Both the position numbers and the translations under genes were made by a program. A stretch of 64,000 bases of DNA from CAVDAL01 sp963606965 (GTDB taxonomy: Bacteria; Actinomycetota; Coriobacteriia; Coriobacteriales; QAMH01), in the NCBI GenBank assembly GCA_963606965.1, contig CAVDAL010000032.1, forward strand, positions 1-64,000, in the 5' to 3' direction. Below are positions 1 through 7,813 of the stretch, one piece after another. The notes below the pieces were generated by a model. That model did not search any database and was not told where the DNA came from. It saw only the letters and a list, made by a program, of their open reading frames with translations. Position 1 is the first letter of the stretch. Each line of letters begins with the position of its first letter.

Positions 1-1408
1 CAGCGCCAACAACCAAAATGTTGTGAGAATCATGCGCAATAGTTGTAGCAATTGCTCCGCATTTTAAGCCATATCCACCAAGCAATGCACAAGAAACATT
101 GCCTGTTCCGTTGTGACGTTCAACAACAGTAAGCTTCACAACATCCTGGTTTGGGTCGCGCACAAACATGTCTTCACTGTCAAGCAAGACAGTTGCTGCG
201 CCTTTCTTTGTTACAATTTCACCCGGCTGAATTTCAATAACATTTGCCTTATTGCTATGCAAGTGAATCTTTAGCTTATCTTTTGTGAAGTCTTTAACAT
301 TCATCTTGTTGCGCACAGGTGTAATGTCTTCATGCATGACGCGAGGGATATATTCGCCATCTTCGGCGACAAGCTTGCCTTCAATCCAAACTTTTTGAGC
401 ATTGAAATTTTCCAAATTATCAAGCAAAACAATATTTGCATGATAGCCAGGAGCAATTGCACCATAGTTTTTCAAGTTAAATGCAGTTGCAGGGTTCAGC
501 GTTGCCATTTGCATTGCACTTAGTGCGTCGATGCCTTCTTCAATGCAAATGCGCAAGTGGCTATCGATGTGCCCTTCATTGAAAATTGTTTTTGGTTGTC
601 TATCATCTGAACAGAGTAAGCATCTTGATAAGTTTTGCGGAGTTACGCACTTCAAAAGTTGGCGCAAGTCGTGGCATGCTGAACCTTCACGCAGCAAGCC
701 ATACATTCCGCGTGAAATGCGCTGTTCAAGTTCTTCAGCCGTAGTGCATTCATGTTCACCAAAAATTCCAGCGCAAGAATATGCATTGAGCTCTTTGCCA
801 GAAATTCCGGGAGCATGACCATCTATCAATTTGCCGCATTTATGAGCTAATTCAATCTTTGCTAAGTCTGGACGTTGTGCTTCAATTACGCCAGGGAAGT
901 TCATATATTCGCCAAGGCCTAAAATTTCATCACGCAGGATTGGCTCTTCCATTGCTGCTGCATCAATGACTGCACCTGAATGTTCAAATGGTGTTGCAGG
1001 CACGCATGATGGCAACATGAATTTGATATCTAAAGCAGTATTTTTTGCTGCGCGAATCATGTAATCAAGACCGTCTATTCCGCAGACGTTTACAATTTCA
1101 TGTGGGTCAGCAATTATGCAGCTTGTGCCATGTGGAACAAGCAATTTGCCAAGTTCTTCAGGGCATAAAAAGGACGATTCTATATGAATGTGGCTGTCTA
1201 TAAAACTTGGGCTAGCATATGCACCTTTTGCATCGAGTTCAACTTCGCCGCTGTATTCGCCAACGCCAGCAATCATGTCGCCGCAAAAAGCGATGTCGCC
1301 ATCAATAATTTTATGGGTGAAAATGTTTACAACTTTGCAATTTTTGATAACAAAACTTGCCGGTATTCTGCCAGCTGCTGTGTCGATTAAAGTTTTAAGA
1401 TCTGCCAT
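1..1408 (-). CDS. ade: Adenine deaminase (3' end lies outside the window)
   Basis: Hydrolyses adenine to hypoxanthine and ammonia in the cytosol for purine salvage. About 469 residues are visible and the reading frame runs off the left edge. The amidohydrolase metal site is clear: the block DSHIHIESS at residues 71-79, then ADPHEIVNV at 100-108. Near the window edge there is an AHDSHNILVVG block, which is typical of the COG1001 adenine deaminases rather than of the unrelated adenosine deaminase fold. The start ATG at 1408 has GGAG-type Shine-Dalgarno bases a few nucleotides upstream (AACGGAGAAGGT). The gene diverges from the MBL-fold gene at 1577. The family call is firm; the C-terminal half cannot be checked here. 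Confidence 0.9.
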   Translation of the reverse strand, partial: MADLKTLIDTAAGRIPASFVIKNCKVVNIFTHKIIDGDIAFCGDMIAGVGEYSGEVELDAKGAYASPSFIDSHIHIESSFLCPEELGKLLVPHGTSCIIADPHEIVNVCGIDGLDYMIRAAKNTALDIKFMLPSCVPATPFEHSGAVIDAAAMEEPILRDEILGLGEYMNFPGVIEAQRPDLAKIELAHKCGKLIDGHAPGISGKELNAYSCAGIFGEHECTTAEELEQRISRGMYGLLREGSACHDLRQLLKCVTPQNLSRCLLCSDDRQPKTIFNEGHIDSHLRICIEEGIDALSAMQMATLNPATAFNLKNYGAIAPGYHANIVLLDNLENFNAQKVWIEGKLVAEDGEYIPRVMHEDITPVRNKMNVKDFTKDKLKIHLHSNKANVIEIQPGEIVTKKGAATVLLDSEDMFVRDPNQDVVKLTVVERHNGTGNVSCALLGGYGLKCGAIATTIAHDSHNILVVGA

Positions 1409-1542
1409 ACCTTCTCCGTTTTAAAAATTGTTAAGAAATAAAATAACATCAAAAAGGTGAATGCGTGCGAAGAAAACGCAAGATTAACAATTTGCTCGAA
1501 AAATGAATGTGCCCTTTTGCATAAAGCTGTTCATGTTTGCTG

Positions 1543-1570
1543 TTGCATGACTTTTGCGCTTTGGTAAAGT
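1543..1570 (+). promoter_or_regulatory. Promoter giving a probable leaderless transcript
   Basis: TTGCAT (1543-1548), a 16-base spacer and TAAAGT (1565-1570) stand exactly six bases before the ATG at 1577. Transcription would start at or beside the A of the start codon. No Shine-Dalgarno sequence is visible. The promoter match is moderate. Confidence 0.4.
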
Positions 1571-1576
1571 GGAATT

Positions 1577-2659
1577 ATGAGAAAATCACAGAAAATGTCA
1601 AATAAAAAATTATTGTCTATTGCAATTGGCTTGCTGCTTGTTGCAGGAATTGCTGGCGGTGGTGGTTCTGCAATAGAAAGCGGCTCTTCAAATTCTGCTG
1701 ACAATGCTGCGCAAAGCGGACAATCTTCACAATATTATTATTCAAGCGACGATCAAGATTCATATGGCAGCAGTTCAAGTGCGGATGAGTCAACTTCAAG
1801 TTCGTCTTCATCTTCTTCTAGCTCTGCATCTTCTGCCTCTTCAAATGATGAGTCAGAAAATGTTGGCAAAAATTCAAGTTTCAAAGTGACATTTTTTGAT
1901 ATTGGACAAGGAGATTGCGCGCTTGTGCAATGCAATGGGCACAACATGTTGATAGATGGCGGGCCGCAACCTGCGTCATCAACTTTGTATTCTTATTTTT
2001 TACGCAAAAAGATAAAGAAGCTTGATTATGTTATTGCAACACATGCTGACACGGATCATACTGGCGGAATATCGGGTGCATTGCAGGTTGCAAAAGCGAA
2101 GCATGCATATTGTTCTGTGACTTCTTCATATCAACAAACATTTAATTCAATGAAGAAAATACTCAAAAGCCAAGGCGTTTCAATTAAAGTACCTGCTTGT
2201 GGCTCAAGTTTTAAGCTTGGGAAGGCAAAAGTTTATGTCATAGGCCCTGAAAATATCACGGAAAATGGCGACAATAATGACGATTCAATCATGCTGAAAA
2301 TTACATATGGCAAGACTGTTTTTGTCTTTACGGGGGACGCAAATTATGATGAAGAAAAGTCTGCCTGCAAATATTTAGACGGATGCGATGTTTTGAAAGT
2401 TGCTCATCATGGTTCTGCATCTAGCAGCAGCTATCAATTTTTGCGCGCAGCAATGCCAAAGAATGCAATCATAAGCGTTGGGGCTGGCAATACTTATGGC
2501 CACCCGAAGGAAAAGGCTTTGTCGCGCTTGAAAGACTGCGGCGCAAAAATTTATAGAACAGATTTACAAGGCGACATTGTTGTGACTAGCAATGGCAAGA
2601 AGGTCAAAATTTCTGTATCAAAAAATAAGAATGCTAATACTCTGCAACCCGGTAAGTAA
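1577..2659 (+). CDS. Secreted metallo-beta-lactamase-fold hydrolase, ComEC C-terminal type
   Basis: This protein of 360 residues has an N-terminal hydrophobic segment (about residues 11-27) after a basic start, consistent with a signal peptide or membrane anchor. A very Ser-rich linker of about 65 residues follows (about 36-97), then an MBL domain from about residue 103. The metal motifs are HADTDH (156-161), FTGDA (251-255) and AHHGS (276-280). This is the arrangement of the MBL domain of ComEC/Rec2, which is thought to act as an extracellular nuclease in DNA uptake. It lacks the ComEC membrane channel, so it resembles the free-standing secreted versions. Function is inferred: a surface-tethered phosphodiesterase or nuclease. 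No Shine-Dalgarno is visible; an alternative ATG lies at codon 7. Confidence 0.75.
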   Translation: MRKSQKMSNKKLLSIAIGLLLVAGIAGGGGSAIESGSSNSADNAAQSGQSSQYYYSSDDQDSYGSSSSADESTSSSSSSSSSSASSASSNDESENVGKNSSFKVTFFDIGQGDCALVQCNGHNMLIDGGPQPASSTLYSYFLRKKIKKLDYVIATHADTDHTGGISGALQVAKAKHAYCSVTSSYQQTFNSMKKILKSQGVSIKVPACGSSFKLGKAKVYVIGPENITENGDNNDDSIMLKITYGKTVFVFTGDANYDEEKSACKYLDGCDVLKVAHHGSASSSSYQFLRAAMPKNAIISVGAGNTYGHPKEKALSRLKDCGAKIYRTDLQGDIVVTSNGKKVKISVSKNKNANTLQPGK

Positions 2660-3057
2660 CTTATTCAAAATGCTGCAGAATTTTGCTTGTAATTTAACCC
2701 ATCTTCAATATGTACATTTCTTATTTCTTGCAAATTTATTTAAAAAACCTCCATTTTCTATTTTTGAAATAGTCTGTCTGCATTGCTATAAAGTTCTATA
2801 CAATTTTCAATTTCTCTTATGCTCAATTCATCTGTAATATGGCGATATGATGTAATAATTTCTTTATAATAATCAAGTGGTAAAGAAGTAAAGCAGTGTA
2901 AAAGCTCAACAAGCATTCGCTTTTTTGAAAACAAACGAATTGTGTTTTAAAGTAAACAGCTCACATTAAGCAAGGCAGTGTGAATAATTAGTTTAAATTT
3001 ATATTTGCTTATGTCGTGAATGTTGTGCTTTGTATATTATCGAGGTTTCATAGAGAA
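2660..3057. other. AT-rich intergenic stretch
   Basis: Nearly 400 bases between the MBL gene and the terminator of the convergent minus-strand gene. Plus-strand frames here give only unconvincing short translations. The one item worth keeping is a short minus-strand frame at 2758-2916, listed separately. I see no tRNA, promoter pair or repeat. Confidence 0.5.
2758..2916 (-). CDS. Possible small ORF or gene fragment (52 residues)
   Basis: On the minus strand an ATG at 2916 opens a 52-codon frame ending with TAG at 2758. In-frame sense codons continue upstream of the ATG for about ten codons, including a possible TTG start. The translation has a protein-like, amphipathic character with segments such as LDYYKEIITSYRHITDEL and SIREIENCIELYSNADRLF. 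I recognise no family and see no good ribosome binding site. It may be a degraded fragment rather than a working gene. Confidence 0.2.
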   Translation of the reverse strand: MLVELLHCFTSLPLDYYKEIITSYRHITDELSIREIENCIELYSNADRLFQK

Positions 3058-3090
3058 AAGCCGCCCAGATAATAAAAATCCAGACGGCTT
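3058..3090 (-). terminator. Intrinsic terminator of the 3114-4073 gene
   Basis: On the minus strand a 12-bp stem forms between 3079-3090 and 3058-3069, counting three G-U wobbles, around a nine-base AT loop. It is followed by TTCTC. The wobbles become C-A mismatches in plus-strand RNA, so it acts only for the minus strand. Confidence 0.6.
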
Positions 3091-3113
3091 ATATTTAATA
3101 AAAATTAGTATAA

Positions 3114-4073
3114 TTATTCAAGAGATTTAAATCCAAGATCTGCCATTGTCATATCAAGGTTACTATCATTTACTATATTTTGTAATCTTTTAGTAATTGA
3201 TTTAAGAATTGAAGGTGTGCAAGAATTAAGAGAGGAAATATTAGAACTACTACTGGAAGCACGTGTGGATAATTTTAAGAGACTTTGCACATATTCTAAA
3301 GATTCAATAATATCAGAACTAGGGCTAGCATTGAAAACATTCGAGCTATCTATTGCCCAATCAGATAAATTATCTCCTAATTTATAATTTTCTACAAACC
3401 ATACACTTTCAGCTTGTTCGTAATGAGGATACAAAAAAGACATATTAGCAAATGTTCCATTTACCATTGCTATTATTCCGTGTTCATCTGTATATACGAA
3501 TGAAAAGACAAACAACTTTGCAGTAGTGCTATTACCAGATTTATTATTATTATGATAAGAGATGTCAAAACCAGACTTGTCTTCGCGTACTGCAATCCAA
3601 TTTAGTGATTTGTTTTCATTAAGCTTATCTTGATTCTTTTCTAAATAATTAAGAAACATATTCCATTTACATAAAGATAACTTATTATCACTATCTTTAA
3701 AATTATTCAGACCTTCGTATATAGAGGCAGCTTCTTGGTAACTTCCATTATTAAATAATGATTCGGCTTTATTGTATTTATAAAGCGGAATGCCTAAAGT
3801 AATCCCAAGAATAATTAATACAACGCAGATACAAACAATAGAAATTATTATTGGTTTTTTATGAGATTTTTTAGGTTTTTCTTGAGGACTTTCTTCAGAT
3901 GGAATATCTGGATTTTTGGAAATTTCATCTGGTGAATCATTATCAGGTTTATCTAAATTAGAAGGTTCGCTGTGGGTTTGCTCAGTTGCAGATGCGGCGG
4001 CTGCTATATCATCGGCAGCTTCATCAATTTGAGCATCATTTAAATTGACATTTTCATTTTGGTTTTCATCCAT
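3114..4073 (-). CDS. Membrane-anchored protein with acidic cytosolic tail, function unknown
   Basis: This is a 319-residue protein when started at the ATG at 4073, which has an excellent GGAGG five to six bases upstream. A TTG 12 bases earlier also opens the frame but would consume the Shine-Dalgarno. The first 70 residues are acidic and Ala/Ser/Pro-rich. A single hydrophobic helix spans about 74-98, and right after it comes a TPR-like helix pair (about 103-135) of the kind AESLFNNGSYQEAASIYEGL. The remaining part is presumably extracellular and has no motif I recognise. Similar 'tail, one helix, one TPR repeat, unknown domain' proteins are common in Gram-positive anaerobes. It appears monocistronic. 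Confidence 0.6.
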   Translation of the reverse strand: MDENQNENVNLNDAQIDEAADDIAAAASATEQTHSEPSNLDKPDNDSPDEISKNPDIPSEESPQEKPKKSHKKPIIISIVCICVVLIILGITLGIPLYKYNKAESLFNNGSYQEAASIYEGLNNFKDSDNKLSLCKWNMFLNYLEKNQDKLNENKSLNWIAVREDKSGFDISYHNNNKSGNSTTAKLFVFSFVYTDEHGIIAMVNGTFANMSFLYPHYEQAESVWFVENYKLGDNLSDWAIDSSNVFNASPSSDIIESLEYVQSLLKLSTRASSSSSNISSLNSCTPSILKSITKRLQNIVNDSNLDMTMADLGFKSLE

Positions 4074-4206
4074 AATTTCCTCCAAACAATAAATGGTAAT
4101 TGAACAAGTTAATGCTATATCTAATTAGCCATAATGATTATGAAATAAGAAAGGCTTAGGAATCATAACTCCATTGATCTTTATTATGAAATGTGGCTGT
4201 CTTAAT

Positions 4207-4341
4207 TTAAAAGGTGGCCACATGCTCAATGAAAGCAATGATAGGCAGTAGAGGATGCTGTTTCTTTTTTTCAATGTCTTCAATATTATCGAAAGGCGTT
4301 GTTATATTACATATTTTTCTTTCTTCGATTTTGCTCATTTT
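4207..4341 (-). pseudogene. Possible N-terminal remnant of an ISAs1-type transposase
   Basis: A minus-strand frame ending with TAA at 4207 encodes, from the ATG at 4341, about 44 residues. The block NIEDIEKKKQHPLLPIIAF recalls the start of ISAs1-family transposases, where an Asp/Arg-rich stretch precedes HPL and a hydrophobic helix. Nothing that resembles the catalytic core follows, so if the match is real the gene is truncated. The resemblance is short and could be chance. Confidence 0.25.
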
Positions 4342-4354
4342 TTTGAAGCATTTG

Positions 4355-4382
4355 TTGCTTGTGGCAAAATTTAGCATATAAT
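4355..4382 (+). promoter_or_regulatory. Promoter and possible operator of the toxin-antitoxin pair
   Basis: A consensus TATAAT lies at 4377-4382 with a weak TTGCTT at 4355-4360 (16-base spacer). GTGGC (4361-4365) and GCCAC (4386-4390) flank the -10 box symmetrically. This suits autoregulation by the antitoxin-toxin complex, though operator function is inferred. Confidence 0.5.
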
Positions 4383-4409
4383 ATAGCCACACGAGAAAAG
4401 GAGAAAACG

Positions 4410-4667
4410 ATGCAAATTATCCCAATGAGAGATCTAAAGAATACAGTTGAAGTTGAGCGAAGATGCGCAGAAGAAAATGGACCTGTTTTTGTTACGAAAA
4501 ATGGATATGGGCGCCTTGTTGTTATGGATATTGAATATTATGAGCAAACAATGAGAAAACTTGATGAAGCTAGAATTATTTTCGATGGACTGAGAGATGT
4601 TGAAAATGGATGCATTATTGATGGTGATGATGCTATAAATAAAATAAAGAGTAAATATGGCATATAA
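4410..4667 (+). CDS. Antitoxin, Phd/YefM family
   Basis: An 85-residue type II antitoxin that should bind and neutralise the toxin encoded immediately downstream and repress their shared promoter. The N-terminus MQIIPMRDLKNTVEVERRC and the later block VFVTKNGYGRLVVMDIEYYE are the typical Phd/YefM DNA-binding fold, and the C-terminal third is the toxin-binding tail. The start at 4410 is fixed by AAAGGAG six bases upstream; a longer frame opens at 4359 but has no Shine-Dalgarno. The stop overlaps the toxin start by 11 bases, as is usual for these pairs. Confidence 0.85.
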   Translation: MQIIPMRDLKNTVEVERRCAEENGPVFVTKNGYGRLVVMDIEYYEQTMRKLDEARIIFDGLRDVENGCIIDGDDAINKIKSKYGI

Positions 4668-4989
4668 ATTCAAATACAAGTTAACGCACAAGGCAAACAA
4701 AGATTTGGATGATATTGTTAAGTATATCTCTGTGGATTTGTCCAATTTAAAGGCTGCCTCGGAATTTATAGATAGGCTTGAAAAGGGTATAGATGACATA
4801 AGAAGTTTTCCTCAAAGCTGTCAATTAGTTGAAAATGAATTTCTTCTTGGCATGAAAATTAGAAAAAAGTTAATCGGTAATTATGTCATGTATTATCAAG
4901 TTGATGAGCATGACGAAATTATTCTAATCTTAAGAGTTATATATGGAAGAAGAAACTTGGATGAAATTTTAAGGAAGTTGAATAACTGA
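4657..4989 (+). CDS. Toxin, RelE/ParE superfamily
   Basis: A 110-residue small basic protein of the RelE/ParE fold. It has an N-terminal strand and helices (FKYKLTHKANKDLDDIVKYI), a central SFPQS block, and a C-terminal strand ending in ILRVIYGRRNLDEIL. RelE members cleave mRNA in the ribosome and ParE members poison gyrase. The Tyr and Arg residues near the C-terminus (VIYGRRN) are consistent with either, and I cannot tell which from sequence. It overlaps the antitoxin gene by 11 bases and is surely co-transcribed with it. Confidence 0.85.
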   Translation: MAYKFKYKLTHKANKDLDDIVKYISVDLSNLKAASEFIDRLEKGIDDIRSFPQSCQLVENEFLLGMKIRKKLIGNYVMYYQVDEHDEIILILRVIYGRRNLDEILRKLNN

Positions 4990-5004
4990 GCGCTTTGTGC
5001 GAAA

Positions 5005-5038
5005 TATAATGAGATAATGTTGCAAGATATTCTTGCAA
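5005..5038 (+). promoter_or_regulatory. Promoter -10 box and 19-bp inverted repeat before lemA
   Basis: A consensus TATAAT lies at 5005-5010. Starting ten bases later is a perfect inverted repeat, TTGCAAGA (5020-5027) and TCTTGCAA (5031-5038) around a three-base centre. The repeat would sit at the very start of the transcript or act as an operator. No clear -35 box. Confidence 0.45.
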
Positions 5039-5062
5039 GGTTCTAGATTCATTGGAGAAAAA

Positions 5063-5620
5063 ATGAGTATCGGTTTAATTATTGTTATTGTAATTGTTGT
5101 ATTGCTTATTATTTATGTCATTAGCATGTATAACAAGTTTGTGTCTTTGCGCAATCGCGTTGACAATGCTTGGGCACAGATTGATGTTCAGTTGCAGCGC
5201 CGCGCAGACCTTATCCCAAATTTGGTGGAAACTGTTAAAGGCTATGCAAAGCATGAAAGCGGTACATTAGAGGCGGTAACGCAAGCCAGAAGTGCTGTTG
5301 CAAATGCTGGCACTCCAGCAGAAGCAATGGAAGCAAACAACGTTTTGACTTCAACATTGAAGACTTTATTTGCTGTTGCGGAAGCTTATCCAGATTTGAA
5401 AGCGAACACAAACTTTATTGAGTTGCAAAATGAACTTTCTGAAACTGAAGACAAAATTAGCTATATGCGCCAGAGCTTCAATGATGTTGTGATGAAATAC
5501 AATAATGCTATTCAGCAATTCCCAGGCAACATCTTTGCTGGCATTTTCCATTTTGAAGCACGCGATTCATTTGATGCTGTTGCAGGTGCAGAAGTTGCGC
5601 CAAAAGTTAGCTTTGAATAA
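5063..5620 (+). CDS. lemA: LemA family membrane protein
   Basis: A 185-residue protein with one N-terminal membrane helix (about residues 3-22), then the family signature YNKFVSLRNRVDNAWAQIDV and RRADLIPNLVETVKGYA. The rest is helical bundle, with the late block FPGNIFAGIFHFEA that is typical near the C-terminus. LemA proteins have no settled biochemical role; in many actinobacteria and firmicutes they are encoded next to a DUF2207 protein, as here. The start at 5063 has GGAG five bases upstream; the longer frame from 5033 lacks one. The DUF2207 gene begins 30 bases downstream, so the two are probably one operon. Confidence 0.9.
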   Translation: MSIGLIIVIVIVVLLIIYVISMYNKFVSLRNRVDNAWAQIDVQLQRRADLIPNLVETVKGYAKHESGTLEAVTQARSAVANAGTPAEAMEANNVLTSTLKTLFAVAEAYPDLKANTNFIELQNELSETEDKISYMRQSFNDVVMKYNNAIQQFPGNIFAGIFHFEARDSFDAVAGAEVAPKVSFE

Positions 5621-5650
5621 GCTCGCAATTTCTAAATAAAGGAATCATGG

Positions 5651-7624
5651 ATGGTTTTATCTAAAAAGCTAAGCAAGCTCACTCTGCCATTTGTTGTGCT
5701 TTTCATAACAATATTGATGTGCACTTTTCTGTTGCCGCAACAGGCGCAAGCAGACGACTATTCTGTTACAAATGTTGATATAGACGCAACTGTTAAAGAT
5801 GATGCTTCGCTACATGTTGTTGAAGATAGAACATTTTCTTTTGATGGCAGCTTTACTTGTGTTTGGTGGAAGTTTGATAGCTTGCCTCAAAATTCGACTC
5901 TCGACATAAATGGCGTAAGCCTTAAAACTGATGAAGATAGCAAGTGGCAAAAGCTCAAAAAAGTTGAATTTCAATATGAGTGGACTTATGAAGGCGGTCC
6001 TGGCGGTTTTGCATATTCAGTAGATGAAGAAGATAAAGCTGTTTATGTCTTTTTTAAAGCAGAAGACACAGACATGCAAGTCATGCTTGATATGACATAT
6101 AACAATGCTGTCCAAATTTATGAAGACACAGCAGAACTTTATTGGAAATATGTTGGCACTGATTGGGAAGTTGATTCAGAAAATGTAACAATGTCTTTGA
6201 CTTTGCCGAATCCGTTTTCATCATCCTTTGAACTTGGCAGCGACGTGTGCGCTTGGGGTCATGGTAATTTGAGCGGCAGTTTGGCTGCAGGCTCAGAAAA
6301 TAATATCATTTATGATACAGGCACTGTTAAGCCTGGCAAATATGCAGAAGCAAGAGTTTTGTTCCCAAAGTCATGGGTCAGTAATGCACCAAAAGTTGTG
6401 CTTAATGCACATAGCGGCATATATCGCACAAATGAAGTTTTGGAACAAGAACAGCAATGGGCTGATGAAGCTAACAGAGAGCGCATGTTTGAGCGTCTCA
6501 AAATTTTTGGCTTTGCTGGTATTTGCTTGATAATAATTGTTGCTTGCATATTCATGTATTTGCGCTTTGGCAGAGAGTATAAGCCAAATTTCACTAATGA
6601 CTACTGGCGCGACGACCCGCTGCCAGGCACCAACCCTGCTGTTATTGGCAGAATTTGGCGCATGAATAAAGAAGACAAGAATGACTTCATGACTGTCATT
6701 ATGTATTTGTGCGACAAAGGCTTCATTAATCTTGGTGTTGAAAAAGTTGAAAAAGACCGCTTGATTTTTGGCACAACAGAAGAAGAGCTTTATTATCTTG
6801 ACCGTGTAAAGACAAAGTCTGAAGAAGACGAGCAAGGCCTGGATGACATAAGCAATGGTGTTCTTGATTTAATATTTAATAAAATTGGCAACAAACATGC
6901 AAAGCGTGTTTATCTTACAGAGATAAGCGACTTTGCAAAAGATGACCCTGATAGCTTCAAGAGCGAAATTGAAAGCTGGCAAGCAAGTGTTGAAACAGAA
7001 ACATTGCGCGGCGGCTTTTTTGAACAGGCCTCTTTAAAGTGGCAAAAAAGGTCAAATGTTTTAAGCTTCCTTCCTCTTGTTGTTTCCTTTATTCTTTTAG
7101 TTATTTCAGATTTTGACTTAGTATCAATTTGCGAATTTTTCTGCGCTCTTATAACTTTGGCTATCTGCCTTATTGTTTCTAGGGCAGTTTCAAAGCGCAG
7201 CCAGCTTGGTGCAGATGTTAATGCTAAATGCGAAGCTTTGCGCAAGTGGCTTAAAGACTTCACAGCGCTTGATGAATATGTTCCAACAGATATTAAAGTC
7301 TGGGGTAAATATATGGTTTATGCGCATCTGTTTGGCATTGCTGAAGAAGTTATGCATAAATTAAAGAATGCTATTCCAAGTGTCTTTGGTGAAGATGCAT
7401 ATACAGATGTTAATGACACGACTTATATTCCATGGTACTGGTTCTGGTATTCGCATGGAAGTTATTCATATACAGGCAATTCATTCAATGATGTCTTTAG
7501 TGATAGCTTCACCGAAGCTTTTGATGCTGCATTTTCTGATGATTCATCTGGTGGAGGATTCGGCGGAGGATTTTCCGGCGGCGGAGGCGGCGGCTTTGGC
7601 GGAGGCGGCGGCGGAGCCAGATAG
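5651..7624 (+). CDS. DUF2207 family membrane protein
   Basis: A 657-residue protein with a signal peptide (about 1-35, ending near AQADDYS). A large extracellular beta-rich domain follows to about residue 275. Then come a membrane helix near 290-305, a cytosolic segment and two more hydrophobic helices around 475-520. The C-terminal tail is almost pure Gly after a Trp/Tyr/Ser stretch and ends in Gly-Ala-Arg. This layout, including the Gly-rich tail, is diagnostic for DUF2207. The role is unknown; co-occurrence with LemA suggests a shared envelope function. An apparent alanine-rich frame in the tail region is only a shadow of the Gly-rich repeat. AAAGG precedes the ATG by eight bases. Confidence 0.85.
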   Translation: MVLSKKLSKLTLPFVVLFITILMCTFLLPQQAQADDYSVTNVDIDATVKDDASLHVVEDRTFSFDGSFTCVWWKFDSLPQNSTLDINGVSLKTDEDSKWQKLKKVEFQYEWTYEGGPGGFAYSVDEEDKAVYVFFKAEDTDMQVMLDMTYNNAVQIYEDTAELYWKYVGTDWEVDSENVTMSLTLPNPFSSSFELGSDVCAWGHGNLSGSLAAGSENNIIYDTGTVKPGKYAEARVLFPKSWVSNAPKVVLNAHSGIYRTNEVLEQEQQWADEANRERMFERLKIFGFAGICLIIIVACIFMYLRFGREYKPNFTNDYWRDDPLPGTNPAVIGRIWRMNKEDKNDFMTVIMYLCDKGFINLGVEKVEKDRLIFGTTEEELYYLDRVKTKSEEDEQGLDDISNGVLDLIFNKIGNKHAKRVYLTEISDFAKDDPDSFKSEIESWQASVETETLRGGFFEQASLKWQKRSNVLSFLPLVVSFILLVISDFDLVSICEFFCALITLAICLIVSRAVSKRSQLGADVNAKCEALRKWLKDFTALDEYVPTDIKVWGKYMVYAHLFGIAEEVMHKLKNAIPSVFGEDAYTDVNDTTYIPWYWFWYSHGSYSYTGNSFNDVFSDSFTEAFDAAFSDDSSGGGFGGGFSGGGGGGFGGGGGGAR

Positions 7625-7682
7625 TTGCGGTGAAGCTAGGCAGCTTTTAATAAAGCCAGAGTTGTTATATTGTTTTTTAGGG

Positions 7683-7714
7683 GCGGCTTGTCTGTGCGAC
7701 AAGCCGCTATTTTG
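7683..7714 (+). terminator. Intrinsic terminator after the lemA operon
   Basis: A perfect 10-bp GC-rich stem GCGGCTTGTC / GACAAGCCGC with a five-base loop, followed by TATTTTGTTT. Confidence 0.8.
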
Positions 7715-7813
7715 TTTAGACTATGTGAATATTTGACGCCGAGCGCATCTTAGTATTTATTCTTTGTGTTCTTTGCGGTATAGTTTGGAAGTTTTAAGTT
7801 TGGTTTTAAACGA

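Larger units (their letters stand above)
4074..4409. other. Intergenic stretch with inverted repeat and possible transposase remnant
   Basis: This separates the membrane protein from the toxin-antitoxin pair. It holds a perfect 7-bp inverted repeat ATGTGGC (4191-4197) / GCCACAT (4217-4223), a short minus-strand frame that resembles the N-terminus of a transposase (4207-4341), and the toxin-antitoxin promoter. Confidence 0.5.

Noticed and set aside
2592..2837. Plus-strand frame after the MBL gene
   Set aside because: It starts inside the MBL gene, has biased, non-protein-like composition and no ribosome binding site.
7368..7736. Alanine-rich open frame at the end of the DUF2207 gene
   Set aside because: It is the frame-shifted reading of the Gly-rich codons of the real gene and runs into the terminator hairpin.
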